22,026 bases of DNA from Actinobacteria bacterium UBA4426 (GCA_002390705.1 DGQA01000003.1:1-22026), one strand, 5' to 3'. Positions 1-8,486 are shown, counted from the first letter of the stretch. Numbers and translations: made by a program. The notes: a model not told the origin generated them from the sequence alone.

Positions 1-233
1 CAATCAATGTTGGCCGTGGAAGTGGAGTGAGTGTCCAAGAGGTCATGGATTCGATCTCGAGGGTGATCGGGCGCGATATCAACCCCGAAGTTGTGGGTCG
101 TCGAGCCGGTGATCCGCCCGCCAGCTTTGCTGATGTGAAACTGAGTGAGACCGAATTGGCCTGGTCGGCGGAGCGAGATCTACACGACATGGTTTCTTCG
201 GCGTGGAGTGCCTGGCAATCGGCACACCGATAG
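1..233 (+). CDS. galE: UDP-glucose 4-epimerase, C-terminal end (partial)
   Basis: Only the last 77 or so codons are present; the reading frame enters at base 3 and the 5' part lies outside the window. The visible protein begins INVGRGSGVSVQEVMD and continues through GRRAGDPP and a final tryptophan-rich helix ending SAWQSAHR. This pattern (NVG-G-G-SV-EV, then RRAGDP, then a W-rich tail) is typical of the C-terminal substrate-binding end of bacterial GalE, which interconverts UDP-glucose and UDP-galactose using bound NAD. The SDR Rossmann fold and the YxxxK catalytic motif are out of view, so a related UDP-sugar epimerase cannot be excluded. The stop codon TAG lies 33 bases before purS. Confidence 0.8.
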   Translation, partial: INVGRGSGVSVQEVMDSISRVIGRDINPEVVGRRAGDPPASFADVKLSETELAWSAERDLHDMVSSAWSAWQSAHR

Positions 234-256
234 ACTGCGGCTATTCCACCTAAACC

Positions 257-261
257 AGGAG
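257..261 (+). promoter_or_regulatory. Ribosome binding site of purS
   Basis: AGGAG lies five bases before the GTG at 267 and decides that start. The hexamer TAGACT at 231-236, overlapping the galE stop, is a possible -10 element giving a leader of about 24 bases, but no good -35 is visible. Confidence 0.6.
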
Positions 262-266
262 AGCTA

Positions 267-512
267 GTGGCCCGCGTTGTTGTAAACGTTGCACTTAAAC
301 CCGAAATTCTTGACCCGCAGGGTCGCGCAGTTCAAGGCGCCCTTAGCCGGCTGGGCCTTAGCGGCGTGATGGATGTTCGTCAGGGGAAGCAGTTCATCAT
401 CGATATTGATGGTGAACTCGAAGGCGACCGAGCTGACCTTCTGGAAAAACTCGCGGGAGAATTGCTGAGTAATCCAGTGATCGAAGACTTCACTCTCACG
501 GTTGAGAATTAA
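267..512 (+). CDS. purS: Phosphoribosylformylglycinamidine synthase subunit PurS
   Basis: This 81-residue protein is the small structural subunit of the three-part FGAM synthase (PurS-PurQ-PurL), cytosolic, fourth step of de novo IMP synthesis. In characterised systems PurS bridges PurQ and PurL and helps pass ammonia between them. The sequence shows the usual pattern: VVVNVALKPEILDPQG at residues 4-19, the G-x-L-S-x-L-G-L segment, then VRQGK and the acidic D-G-E-L region. Length is normal for the family. The start is GTG, with AGGAG five bases upstream. It is the first gene of the tight purS-purQ-purL group, only two bases from purQ, so the three are very likely translated from one mRNA. Confidence 0.95.
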   Translation: MARVVVNVALKPEILDPQGRAVQGALSRLGLSGVMDVRQGKQFIIDIDGELEGDRADLLEKLAGELLSNPVIEDFTLTVEN

Positions 513-514
513 TT

Positions 515-1195
515 TTGTCCGCCCGTATTGGTGTGGTAACTTTTCCCGGATCACTCGATGATGTAGATGCTGCCCGAGCAATCCGAATTGCTGGTGGCAC
601 TGCGGTGGCACTGTGGCATGGTGATACCGATCTGCATGGCGTTGACGCAGTTGTTCTCCCGGGTGGTTTTTCCTACGGTGATTACTTGCGCTGTGGAGCG
701 ATTGCAAAGTTTGCCCCCGTCATGTCTTTGGTGATTGACAAAGCTCAAGTTGGACTCCCAGTCTTGGGGATCTGCAATGGATTCCAAATTTTGTGTGAGA
801 GCCGCCTTCTCCCTGGAGCCTTGACCCGAAACGACCACCAGCATTTCATTTGCCGTGATCAGAGGCTACGAATTGAAAGTACAGATACCCCGTGGACAAT
901 GGACTTTGCCCTCGGTCAAGAGATCGTGATTCCACTCAAAAATGGTGAGGGCGGTTACGTTGCAAGCGAGGTGGTTCTCGACGAACTTTTTGCCGAGAAC
1001 CGAGTGATTGCGACTTATCAAGGCGAAAATCCGAATGGTAGTTACCGCAATGTTGCTGGGATCTCGAATAAGGCTGGCAACGTTGTTGGTCTGATGCCTC
1101 ACCCCGAACACGCAGTTGAACTGTTAACCGGTCCAACAATTGATGGAGTCCCCTTCTTCACCAGCGTTCTGAAGTCTCTAATTGGAGCGCCATGA
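515..1195 (+). CDS. purQ: Phosphoribosylformylglycinamidine synthase, glutaminase subunit PurQ
   Basis: This class I glutamine amidotransferase (226 residues) hydrolyses glutamine and supplies ammonia to PurL for converting FGAR to FGAM. The catalytic triad is visible: Cys87 in GICNGFQ, and His196 and Glu198 in PHPEH. The N-terminal VVTFPGSLDDVDAARA and the LPGGFSYGDYLRCG segment (residues 48-61) are characteristic of PurQ rather than other amidotransferases. The start is TTG, two bases after the purS stop, with only a weak GTTGAGAA ribosome-binding match, which suggests translational coupling. The 3' end overlaps purL by four bases (ATGA). Length is normal. Confidence 0.96.
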   Translation: MSARIGVVTFPGSLDDVDAARAIRIAGGTAVALWHGDTDLHGVDAVVLPGGFSYGDYLRCGAIAKFAPVMSLVIDKAQVGLPVLGICNGFQILCESRLLPGALTRNDHQHFICRDQRLRIESTDTPWTMDFALGQEIVIPLKNGEGGYVASEVVLDELFAENRVIATYQGENPNGSYRNVAGISNKAGNVVGLMPHPEHAVELLTGPTIDGVPFFTSVLKSLIGAP

Positions 1196-3519
1196 TCGAC
1201 TCGGTAAATATCGCCCGAGAAAGTCCTGACACCGAGCAGCCATGGGCCGACTTGGGGCTTAAGCAAGACGAGTACGAAAGCATCAAGGAAATTCTGGGCC
1301 GGCGCCCGACAAGTAGTGAACTCGCTATGTATTCGGTGATGTGGAGTGAGCATTGCTCTTATAAATCCAGCAAAGTGCATCTGCGCCAGTTTGGTGATAA
1401 AGCGCCGAAGACCGACGCGCTATTGGTGGGAATCGGTGAGAACGCTGGCGTAGTCGATATTGGTGACGGTTGGGCCGTTACATTTAAAGTGGAAAGTCAC
1501 AACCATCCTTCTTACGTTGAGCCTTATCAGGGAGCGGCGACTGGAATTGGTGGGATTGTCCGCGACATTATTTCTATGGGCGCTAGGCCATTGGCGGTCA
1601 TGGATCCATTGCGCTTCGGTGCAGCAGACGCACCTGACACCAGGCGGGTACTACCAGGTGTTGTCGCTGGAATTGGTGGATATGGCAACTGTCTTGGCCT
1701 TCCAAATATTGGTGGCGAATTGGTTTTTGACGAAAGCTATGCCGGAAACCCGCTGGTTAATGCGCTTTGTGTGGGATCTATGAAACATGAAGATATTCAC
1801 CTTGCCAGTGCAAAGGGTGTGGACAATCTTGTAGTTCTTTACGGTGCCCGGACAGGCGGTGACGGAATTGGCGGAGTGTCAGTCCTCGCCTCGGAAACAT
1901 TTGACGCCAACGGTCCTGCCAAGCGTCCGAGTGTTCAAGTGGGTGATCCCTTTATGGAAAAATTGTTGATCGAAGCGACCCTTGAAGTCTTGCACGCAGG
2001 GCTCGTCGAAGGAATCCAAGATCTTGGCGGTGCTGGTATTTCGTGTGCGACAAGTGAGCTCGCATCAAATGGTGAAGGTGGCATGCAGGTCTACCTTGAT
2101 CGGGTTCTCTTGCGTGACGCGTCTCTCTCCCCAGAGGAAATTTTGATGAGCGAGTCACAAGAGCGTATGTGCGCGGTTGTTACCCCGGAAAAGATTGATG
2201 CCTTCATGCAATTGTGTAAAAAGTGGGAGGTCGAAGCGGTCGTTATTGGTGAAGTAACCGACACTGGGCGCTTGGTGATTGACTGGTACGGGGACACGAT
2301 CGTCGATGTTCCACCACGCTCGGTTGCCCACGATGGTCCCGTGTACGAGCGCCCCTTTCACCGGCCGAGCTGGCAAGATGCGTTACAAGCTGACACACCG
2401 ACCGGTGAGCGCCTTCCGCGACCGTCAACACCTGATGCCCTAAAACACACATTGCTTGATCTAATTTCCTCACCGAATCTTGCATCAAAGAGTTGGGTGA
2501 CATCCCAGTATGATCGATATGTCCTTGGTAACACGATTCTTGCCCAGCCGGAAGACGCGGGCATGATCCGAGTTGATGAGGAAAGCGGGCTAGGGGTCGC
2601 AATCTCGACTGACTGTAATTCGCGTTTTGCCAAGCTCGATCCTTATGCTGGGGCGCAATTGGCGTTAGTGGAGTCCTATCGAAACATCAGTGTCGCTGGT
2701 GCGAAACCACTCGCCGTCACTAATTGTTTGAACTTTGGGTCACCCGAAGACCCGGAAGTGATGTGGCAATTCGCCCAAGCAACAACCGGTCTCGCTGATG
2801 CTTGCCTGGAACTCGGGATCCCTGTTACCGGGGGGAACGTGTCTTTCTACAACCAGACGGGTGAGAATGCTATTTCCCCGACCCCTGTTGTTGGTGTTCT
2901 CGGAGTGATCAACAACGTTGAACACCGAACACCTATGGCGTGGGCTGGCGACGGCGACCTCATATACATTTTAGGCGACACAGCCGATGAATTTGCGGGA
3001 AGCGAGTGGGCACACTTACAAGGACACCTTGGTGGGTTGCCACCCAAAGTTGACCTGCCAGCGGAAAAGTTGTTGAGTGAAATTATGGTGGCCGCTTCAC
3101 ACGAAGGCATGATTACCGCAGCCCATGACGTCTCTGACGGTGGAGTTGGGGTCGCGGTGACTGAGATGGCACTGCGGGCGAATATCGGTGCTCGCTTCTG
3201 GATCCCCGAGAATATTGACCCATTTGTTTTCCTTTTCTCCGAAAGTACCGCGCGCGCAATCGCGGTCATTCCGGGGACTGAGGAACTTCGCTTTAGCGAA
3301 ATGTGTGCTGCGCGAGGAATGAGAGCAACTCGGTTTGGCGTGGTTGATTCCGGTCTTGGCGTTAACAGTGGTCACCCAGGAGAACAGGTAATTGTGTGTG
3401 ATTCGCAATTCACTTTGACAATTGATCAACTGCGGGAAGTCAATGAGGCAACACTGCCCGCACTTTTTGGTGGTGAGAAATGCTCAGCCCAAGTGAGCGA
3501 GAGTTACTGGGATCAGTAG
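1192..3519 (+). CDS. purL: Phosphoribosylformylglycinamidine synthase, synthetase subunit PurL
   Basis: This is the ATP-dependent catalytic subunit of FGAM synthase, small bacterial type, 775 residues, slightly longer than the usual 740-755. It shows SEHCSYKSSK (residues 52-61), the VESHNHPSYVEPYQGAATG nucleotide-site segment (100-118), then GGDGIGGVSVLASE, DLGGAGISCATSE and the second half-domain AKPLAVTNCLNFG...TGGNVSFYN, with HDVSDGGV near the C-terminus. This is the duplicated AIRS-like architecture shared with PurM. The ATG overlaps the purQ stop as ATGA, so translation is coupled. The 3' end overlaps the next gene by 40 bases. The large single-domain PurL with a built-in glutaminase is ruled out because separate purQ and purS are present. 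Confidence 0.97.
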   Translation: MIDSVNIARESPDTEQPWADLGLKQDEYESIKEILGRRPTSSELAMYSVMWSEHCSYKSSKVHLRQFGDKAPKTDALLVGIGENAGVVDIGDGWAVTFKVESHNHPSYVEPYQGAATGIGGIVRDIISMGARPLAVMDPLRFGAADAPDTRRVLPGVVAGIGGYGNCLGLPNIGGELVFDESYAGNPLVNALCVGSMKHEDIHLASAKGVDNLVVLYGARTGGDGIGGVSVLASETFDANGPAKRPSVQVGDPFMEKLLIEATLEVLHAGLVEGIQDLGGAGISCATSELASNGEGGMQVYLDRVLLRDASLSPEEILMSESQERMCAVVTPEKIDAFMQLCKKWEVEAVVIGEVTDTGRLVIDWYGDTIVDVPPRSVAHDGPVYERPFHRPSWQDALQADTPTGERLPRPSTPDALKHTLLDLISSPNLASKSWVTSQYDRYVLGNTILAQPEDAGMIRVDEESGLGVAISTDCNSRFAKLDPYAGAQLALVESYRNISVAGAKPLAVTNCLNFGSPEDPEVMWQFAQATTGLADACLELGIPVTGGNVSFYNQTGENAISPTPVVGVLGVINNVEHRTPMAWAGDGDLIYILGDTADEFAGSEWAHLQGHLGGLPPKVDLPAEKLLSEIMVAASHEGMITAAHDVSDGGVGVAVTEMALRANIGARFWIPENIDPFVFLFSESTARAIAVIPGTEELRFSEMCAARGMRATRFGVVDSGLGVNSGHPGEQVIVCDSQFTLTIDQLREVNEATLPALFGGEKCSAQVSESYWDQ

Positions 3520-3827
3520 CAAATCAATGTGACCATGTGGACAAGGAGCAAACCCGAGCGGCGGTCAAAGCCATCCTGCGTGAGCTCATCGAGATCGCAC
3601 CGGGCCGTAGCGTTGAGTTGCGCATCCCACCATTTGCTGCCACCCAGATAGTTGAAGGCCACACCCATCGCAGGGGAACCCCGGCTGCCGTAGTTGAACT
3701 CAATGCAGTGACCCTGTGCCAACTGGCAATCGGTCATAGCGCTTGGGTGGTGCTGGTCGACCAAGGATTGATCTTGGCAAGTGGCGAACGCTCAGATCTA
3801 AGCCTGTTGTTCCCTTTGCCAATCTGA
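3480..3827 (+). CDS. Sterol carrier family protein (SCP_3-like), purine-locus gene
   Basis: A 115-residue protein containing APGRSVELRIPPFAATQIVEG, HRRGTPAAVVELNAVTLCQL and LASGERSDLSLLFPL. This matches, from memory, the small actinobacterial sterol-carrier-like family commonly encoded between purL and purF. The family resembles the SCP-2 lipid-binding fold, but its substrate and role are unknown, and the link to purine synthesis is positional only. The ATG lies inside the end of purL (40-base overlap in another frame) behind GGTGG. An internal GTG at 3537, just after the purL stop, would give a shorter protein that still holds the conserved region. No signal peptide or membrane segment is visible, so it is likely cytosolic. 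Confidence 0.8.
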   Translation: MLSPSERELLGSVANQCDHVDKEQTRAAVKAILRELIEIAPGRSVELRIPPFAATQIVEGHTHRRGTPAAVVELNAVTLCQLAIGHSAWVVLVDQGLILASGERSDLSLLFPLPI

Positions 3828-3853
3828 GACTTGATACAACTGCGCTATCAGTC

Positions 3854-3877
3854 AGAAGGCATTAGTGGGGGCCTTCT
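3854..3877 (+). terminator. Hairpin after the purL/SCP_3 operon
   Basis: AGAAGGC and GCCTTCT form a perfect seven-base-pair stem around a ten-base loop, 27 bases after the SCP_3 stop. No run of T follows, so it is not a classical intrinsic terminator. It may end or stabilise the purS-purL transcript before the separate purF promoter. Confidence 0.35.
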
Positions 3878-4009
3878 CGCAGGGATCACGGTTCTGGCTG
3901 TAGCTCATCGATTGGATGTGTATCGAAAAGGGTTTACAAGATGGAATTACGAGTCCGCACAGCGCTCGATCGCTGAGGACCATGCCGGCCACAGTGCGCC
4001 TGATGTGCG

Positions 4010-4022
4010 TAGACTGGCCTCG
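4010..4022 (+). promoter_or_regulatory. Probable leaderless promoter of purF
   Basis: TAGACT at 4010-4015 is followed by exactly six bases and then the GTG at 4022. No Shine-Dalgarno match precedes that GTG. A -10 element at this distance would start the mRNA at or within a base of the start codon, as in the leaderless mRNAs common in actinobacteria. No convincing -35 is visible. Confidence 0.5.
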
Positions 4023-5560
4023 TGTCTCGCGGTGATGGCCTTCTCAACCACAACCTCCTCTCGGAAGACATCGGACCCCAAGACGCTTGTGGTGTTTTTG
4101 GTGTCTGGGCCCCTGGTGAAGAAGTGGCAAAACTGACCTACTTTGGGCTTTACGCTTTGCAACACCGTGGTCAGGAGTCAGCTGGCATGGCGGTAAGTGA
4201 CGGCTCCAGAATCGTGGTCTTTAAAGACATGGGCTTGGTGTCTCAGGTATTCAATGAAGGTGTACTTGAATCCCTGCAGGGGTTCCTAGCAATTGGTCAT
4301 ACTCGGTATTCAACAACGGGGGCGAGCATCTGGGAGAACGCCCAACCCACTTTTCGAACCACCGCGACCGGCCACCTTGCATTAGGTCACAATGGCAATC
4401 TGACCAATACCCACGAACTTCGCACGCGAATCGCGGAACTGCAAAGTGGCTCGGGGGAGTTGCCCTTTAATACAGGTGTTGCCGCAGGCACTGATACGGA
4501 AATTTTGACGGCTCTACTCGCGGCGCACCCGGACCTGTCACTCGAAGAATCAGCAATCGCTGAGCTCCCATTAGTACGGGGAGCTTTTTCTTTGGTGTTT
4601 ATGGACGACACCACGCTTTACGCAGCGCGCGACCCACAAGGAATTAGGCCACTGGTGCTCGGTCGCCTTGAATCCGGCTGGGTAGTTGCCAGTGAGTCAG
4701 CTGCACTAGACATTGTCGGGGCTTCGGTTATCCGCGAAGTGGATCCCGGCGAATTGATTGCCATTGATGCACAAGGAATGCGGTCTCACCGATTTGCGCC
4801 TGCCGCGCCCAAGGGTTGCCTATTTGAATATGTCTACTTAGCACGACCCGATACGACCATTGCAGGAAGATCAGTGCAGGCAACGCGTGTTGATACGGGC
4901 CGTCGGTTGGCCAACTCTAGCCCAGTCGAGGCGGACCTTGTTATTCCGGTTCCCGAGTCCGGGCGTTATGCAGCAATTGGTTATGCCCAAGAATCCGGCA
5001 TCCCTTTTGCAGAAGGGCTTGTCAAAAACTCCTATGTTGGGCGCACCTTCATTCAACCCTCTCAAACGATTCGTCAACTGGGTATTCGACTCAAATTGAA
5101 TCCCCTCAAAGAGGTGATTGCCGGGAAGAGACTTGTGGTCGTCGACGACTCGATTGTTCGTGGCAACACACAGCGAGCATTGGTGCGGATGCTGCGCGAA
5201 GCCGGGGCACGTGAAGTGCATGTGCGAATTTCCAGCCCTCCAGTTAAGTGGCCATGTTTTTATGGAATTGACTTTGCAACCCGAGCCGAATTAATTGCTA
5301 ACGGGCTCAATGTGGAAGAAATTTGTGCATCTATCGGAGCTGACTCGCTCGCATACGTTGGGCTTGATGTACTTGTCGAGGCAACCCAGATACCCAAAAA
5401 TAACCTGTGTAGGGCATGTTTTGACGGGGTTTACCCGGTGGAACTATCGGAAGAACACCGCGTACACCTTGAGGTATTTGAAGGGATTGAACGTCGAGTT
5501 TCCACATCAGAAAACTTGCACGTTGATCCACTGGCCCTTGACGCTTTAAAGCTCCCATGA
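4022..5560 (+). CDS. purF: Amidophosphoribosyltransferase PurF
   Basis: PurF (512 residues) catalyses the first committed step of purine synthesis, PRPP plus glutamine to phosphoribosylamine. The N-terminal nucleophile is Cys23 in DACGVFGVW, so the first 22 residues are a propeptide to be removed, as in the Bacillus-type enzyme. The glutaminase domain shows LQHRGQESAGMAV and GHTRYSTTG. The PRPP loop VVVDDSIVRGNTQ lies at about residues 372-384. All four cysteines of the [4Fe-4S] type appear to be present: GCLFEYVY, PCFYGID and the NLCRAC pair. The start at GTG 4022 gives MSRGDGLLNH, matching actinobacterial homologues as I recall them. It overlaps purM by four bases. Confidence 0.96.
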   Translation: MSRGDGLLNHNLLSEDIGPQDACGVFGVWAPGEEVAKLTYFGLYALQHRGQESAGMAVSDGSRIVVFKDMGLVSQVFNEGVLESLQGFLAIGHTRYSTTGASIWENAQPTFRTTATGHLALGHNGNLTNTHELRTRIAELQSGSGELPFNTGVAAGTDTEILTALLAAHPDLSLEESAIAELPLVRGAFSLVFMDDTTLYAARDPQGIRPLVLGRLESGWVVASESAALDIVGASVIREVDPGELIAIDAQGMRSHRFAPAAPKGCLFEYVYLARPDTTIAGRSVQATRVDTGRRLANSSPVEADLVIPVPESGRYAAIGYAQESGIPFAEGLVKNSYVGRTFIQPSQTIRQLGIRLKLNPLKEVIAGKRLVVVDDSIVRGNTQRALVRMLREAGAREVHVRISSPPVKWPCFYGIDFATRAELIANGLNVEEICASIGADSLAYVGLDVLVEATQIPKNNLCRACFDGVYPVELSEEHRVHLEVFEGIERRVSTSENLHVDPLALDALKLP

Positions 5561-6654
5561 TGCAACAACGTGCGACCTACGCGCAATCAGGTGTTGACGT
5601 GGAGTCCGGTGAACGAGCCGTTGAATTAATGCGCGAATCTATTGTGGCAAGTTCTCGACCCGAAGTGGTCGGTGACTTTGGGGGGTTTGCTGGACTGTTT
5701 GATATCTCGGCCGCTAAGTCAATGCGCAAGCCGTTACTGGCAACATCCACTGATGGAGTGGGAACGAAAATTGCAGTTGCACGCGCACTTGATATCCACC
5801 ACACGGTCGGGTTAGATCTAGTAGCCATGGTGGTTGACGACCTCGTGGTGTGTGGCGCGGAGCCGCTTTTCATGACGGACTACATCGCGGTTGGCTCCGT
5901 GAACCCAGAACGAATTGCCCGTATTGTTTCAGGGATAGCCCGCGGCTGTGAACTTGCGGGTTGCTCCCTTGTTGGTGGAGAGACAGCCGAACATCCAGGG
6001 TTGATGGCCCCCGATGAATACGATATTGCGGGGGCGGGAACTGGAATTGTTGACTCAGAAAATTTATTGGGACCAGACCGGGTAAATGCGGGAGATATTG
6101 TTATTGCGATGAAGTCTTCAGGACTTCACTCAAATGGGTATTCGCTCGCTCGCCACGTGCTGGTGGGTGACGGAAAATTGGGCCTCGATGCGCATGTTGA
6201 CGCACTCGGTAGAACTGTCGGTGAAGAGTTGTTGGAACCGACGTACATTTATGCATTAGATGCGCTGGCGCTCATCTCGGGATCGCGGGTGAATGCGTTC
6301 AGTCATGTAACTGGTGGGGGTATCGCTGCCAACCTAGCCCGCGTACTTCCGGAAACCCTTGCCGCTGATGTGCATCGGAACACCTGGGTGCCCGCAGAAA
6401 TTTTTAATGTAATCTGCAGTGAAGGCAATGTGCCACAACTCGATGCCGAGAAGACATTTAATATGGGAATAGGCATGCTTGCCGTTGTGGGGAAGGACAG
6501 TGTTGACGCAGCCCTGGAGATTTTGGGACAACGTCGAGTTGACGCGTGGGTGTGTGGCTCGGTTCGAGATCGATTTGCGGGTGAAAGAGGTGACTATCCC
6601 GCGAAGGGTGGTAGTGGAGGAGCGGTAAATCTTGTGGGCAATTACGAAAGCTAG
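5557..6654 (+). CDS. purM: Phosphoribosylformylglycinamidine cyclo-ligase (AIR synthetase) PurM
   Basis: PurM (365 residues, a little longer than the usual 340-355) closes FGAM to aminoimidazole ribonucleotide with ATP, in the cytosol. Family motifs in order are STDGVGTK (residues 64-71), VDDLVVCGAEPLFMTDY (93-109), LVGGETAEHPG (138-148), SSGLHSNGYSL, and FSHVTGGGIAANL, then EKTFNMGIGM. The ATG overlaps the purF stop (ATGA), so the two are translationally coupled; a second ATG follows immediately. The C-terminal tail is rich in glycine and not conserved. It converges on DUF3073 with only nine bases between the stops. Confidence 0.96.
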   Translation: MMQQRATYAQSGVDVESGERAVELMRESIVASSRPEVVGDFGGFAGLFDISAAKSMRKPLLATSTDGVGTKIAVARALDIHHTVGLDLVAMVVDDLVVCGAEPLFMTDYIAVGSVNPERIARIVSGIARGCELAGCSLVGGETAEHPGLMAPDEYDIAGAGTGIVDSENLLGPDRVNAGDIVIAMKSSGLHSNGYSLARHVLVGDGKLGLDAHVDALGRTVGEELLEPTYIYALDALALISGSRVNAFSHVTGGGIAANLARVLPETLAADVHRNTWVPAEIFNVICSEGNVPQLDAEKTFNMGIGMLAVVGKDSVDAALEILGQRRVDAWVCGSVRDRFAGERGDYPAKGGSGGAVNLVGNYES

Positions 6655-6663
6655 GCCGGTAAA

Positions 6664-6873
6664 TTAATCGGCGGTTTCGTCTTCGCCCTCTTCATAGTAT
6701 TTTGCATAAGGATCAGGGTCACGAATCTCTTCTTCAGTTACTTTTTCAACGGGAACCGGGGCAGGCTGACCGCTGAGTTCGGCTTGCAATTGATCAAAAT
6801 CGGTTTGAGGTCCGCCGTATTTGAGTTCGCGAGCAACTTTGGTTTGTTTAGCTTTTGCGCGGCCGCGTCCCAT
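6664..6873 (-). CDS. DUF3073 domain-containing protein
   Basis: A 69-residue charged protein beginning MGRGRAKAKQTKVARELKY, with an acidic tail containing DPYAKYYEEGEDE. The basic start followed by R-E-L-K-Y is characteristic of DUF3073, a small actinobacterial family with no known function that is often encoded next to purM. The ATG is preceded by AGAGGGGG, a strong ribosome-binding sequence. It has no membrane segment or cysteines. The basic N-terminus and acidic C-terminus suggest nucleic acid or protein binding, but that is only inference. Confidence 0.9.
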   Translation of the reverse strand: MGRGRAKAKQTKVARELKYGGPQTDFDQLQAELSGQPAPVPVEKVTEEEIRDPDPYAKYYEEGEDETAD

Positions 6874-7000
6874 GACTCAACCCCCTCTTCCAGTAATTAC
6901 CGGTAGCTAGTGGACGAATAGTCTCGATGGGAGCAATCTTGCTCTCCACGATCAGAATACTACCCGCCACCCTGCGCGTCGGCAGAAAGTGTCAAGGCGA

Positions 7001-8071
7001 CTAGGAATTAATGCGCGCCCACGCTGCGGCTTCGGCCGCTGCCACGGGGGTAATGCGTGCTTTTGCTGCCGATTCCAGCACCGCGAGGGTAGTGGGGTAG
7101 ACCTGCATTACCTGTGCCCGTGCTCGCTCGACATTAGCCCCAACTAACTCTTCTGCCACTTGGATCACACCGCCGCAATTGACCATGAAGTCCGGGGCAT
7201 ACAAAATACTCGCAGCGGCGAGCAAGTCTCCCACTTCGGGCGCAGCGAGCTGGTTGTTCGCTCCGCCACACACCAGAGAGACCCCGACTGAGGCCAATTG
7301 TGGAACCAATTCAGGGGTAATGAACCCGCCCATGGCATTGGGGGAAATGATTGTTGGACCACAGTTAAGCATCTCTGCGAATGAATTCACGAAGACGAGG
7401 TCCGGGTAAGTGGCCGATAGGTCCGCGCGGACACTAGCCACCGGATCCATGGCGATCACTCTTGCCCCCCCAGCTTCTATAAGGTGACCAATTAATCTTC
7501 CACCCACTTTGCCGGCGCCAATCACACCAACGGTGACCCCAGATAGGTCGTTACTCCCGGACAAGTATTCGACGCAGGCTTGCATGCCCTGCCAAATCCC
7601 CAAGGCGGTCAGGATCCCAGAGTCGCCAACACCACCCTTTTCCGGGGAACGGCCCGTGACAAATTGGCTGGTTTCCCCGAGCACATCCATGTCTGCAACC
7701 TGCATCCCAACGTCACCTGCGGTCACATATTTCCCCCCCAAGGACTCGATCAAGGTTCCATAGTTAAGCAATTCTTGACGCGATTTCTGGTGCGGATCCC
7801 CAAGGATTACTGCCTTGCCGCCGCCGTGAGCGAGTCCGGCCAGCGCATTTTTTAGGGACATGGCGCGAGAAAGGCGCAGGGCGTCGGAGTAGGCCGCTCC
7901 CTGAGGGTTTGGGTGATCGGCGTATAGAGACATTCGAGTACCACCCAACGCCGGCCCCAACTTGGTTGAGTGAATGGCAATCACGGCACGCAAACCGGTT
8001 TCCCGATCTTGGGTCAGAATCACTTCCTCGTGGTCAGAAAATTGGGCCCAGGGATTGTGCTCGTTATACAT
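7001..8071 (-). CDS. vdh: Glu/Leu/Phe/Val dehydrogenase (branched-chain amino acid dehydrogenase, Vdh type)
   Basis: This 356-residue NAD-dependent enzyme oxidatively deaminates an amino acid, most likely valine or leucine, to its keto acid and ammonia. Visible features are GPALGGTRM (residues 39-47), two lysines spaced as in leucine dehydrogenase (Lys74 in MSLKNA and Lys86 in GGGKAV), TAGDVG near 118-122, the Rossmann motif VGVIGAGKVGG (181-191), then SPNAMGG and CGGANNQLA. Length fits the Leu/Val/Phe branch rather than the longer glutamate dehydrogenases. In Streptomyces coelicolor the gene at this position beside bldC is the valine dehydrogenase, which supports the symbol, though substrate cannot be read from sequence. 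It reads away from bldC. Confidence 0.88.
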   Translation of the reverse strand: MYNEHNPWAQFSDHEEVILTQDRETGLRAVIAIHSTKLGPALGGTRMSLYADHPNPQGAAYSDALRLSRAMSLKNALAGLAHGGGKAVILGDPHQKSRQELLNYGTLIESLGGKYVTAGDVGMQVADMDVLGETSQFVTGRSPEKGGVGDSGILTALGIWQGMQACVEYLSGSNDLSGVTVGVIGAGKVGGRLIGHLIEAGGARVIAMDPVASVRADLSATYPDLVFVNSFAEMLNCGPTIISPNAMGGFITPELVPQLASVGVSLVCGGANNQLAAPEVGDLLAAASILYAPDFMVNCGGVIQVAEELVGANVERARAQVMQVYPTTLAVLESAAKARITPVAAAEAAAWARINS

Positions 8072-8083
8072 GCCATCAGGTTA
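8069..8083 (-). promoter_or_regulatory. Probable leaderless promoter of the vdh-type gene
   Basis: On the minus strand TAACCT (8083 to 8078) is followed by six bases and then the ATG at 8071. No ribosome-binding sequence is present between them. The arrangement matches that at purF. Confidence 0.5.
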
Positions 8084-8204
8084 GAGGAGCCAAGAATTTT
8101 AGGTGAGTAACCCCTAAGATTGGCATTTAAAGTTGCGCAACCCCTGAACAGGGATACGGTTAATTAGGTAGCAAAGCGACACGAAGAAGGGTGGCATCGC
8201 AGAC

Positions 8205-8486
8205 ATGAACCCCACAGGTGCACGACAATTTGGAGTAGCGGCCAGTAACGCCGCCACCATCAACGCTCCCACTTCACGTGTGAGTTCAATTCCCGAGACC
8301 GAACACCTGATGACGCCGGGGGAAGTAGCTATCTTGTTCCGGGTTGACCCCAAGACCGTGACCCGCTGGGCAAAGGCAGGGAAACTCACCAGCATTCGAA
8401 CACTCGGTGGCCATCGTCGTTATCGGTCCTCCGAGGTTCGCTCACTTTTGGAGAAAAGCGGAGCTCGCATCGGAGACGGGATCTAG
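8205..8486 (+). CDS. bldC: BldC family MerR-like transcriptional regulator
   Basis: The core LMTPGEVAILFRVDPK followed by TVTRWAKAGKLTSIRTLGG and HRRY is nearly identical to Streptomyces BldC, a small MerR-like winged helix-turn-helix protein that binds direct repeats cooperatively and controls development. Here it lies between the vdh-type gene and a PlsC-type gene, as expected from conserved order. The ATG at 8205 gives 93 residues, with about 25 extra at the N-terminus compared with the 68-residue Streptomyces protein; GAAGAAGGGTGG lies somewhat far upstream (about 10 bases from its end). A GTG at 8280 would give MSSIPETEHLMTPGEV, matching the usual length, but has no visible ribosome-binding site. 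Family call is firm; start is not. Confidence 0.92.
   Translation: MNPTGARQFGVAASNAATINAPTSRVSSIPETEHLMTPGEVAILFRVDPKTVTRWAKAGKLTSIRTLGGHRRYRSSEVRSLLEKSGARIGDGI

Noticed and set aside
264..707. Long minus-strand frames opposite purS, purQ, purL and other strong genes
   Set aside because: They are shadows of well-supported genes, with His/Arg/Ser-rich low-quality translations and no initiation signals.
3831..4136. A 101-codon plus-strand frame before and inside purF
   Set aside because: It overlaps the start of purF in another frame, has no ribosome-binding site, and purF has clear conserved sequence from GTG 4022.
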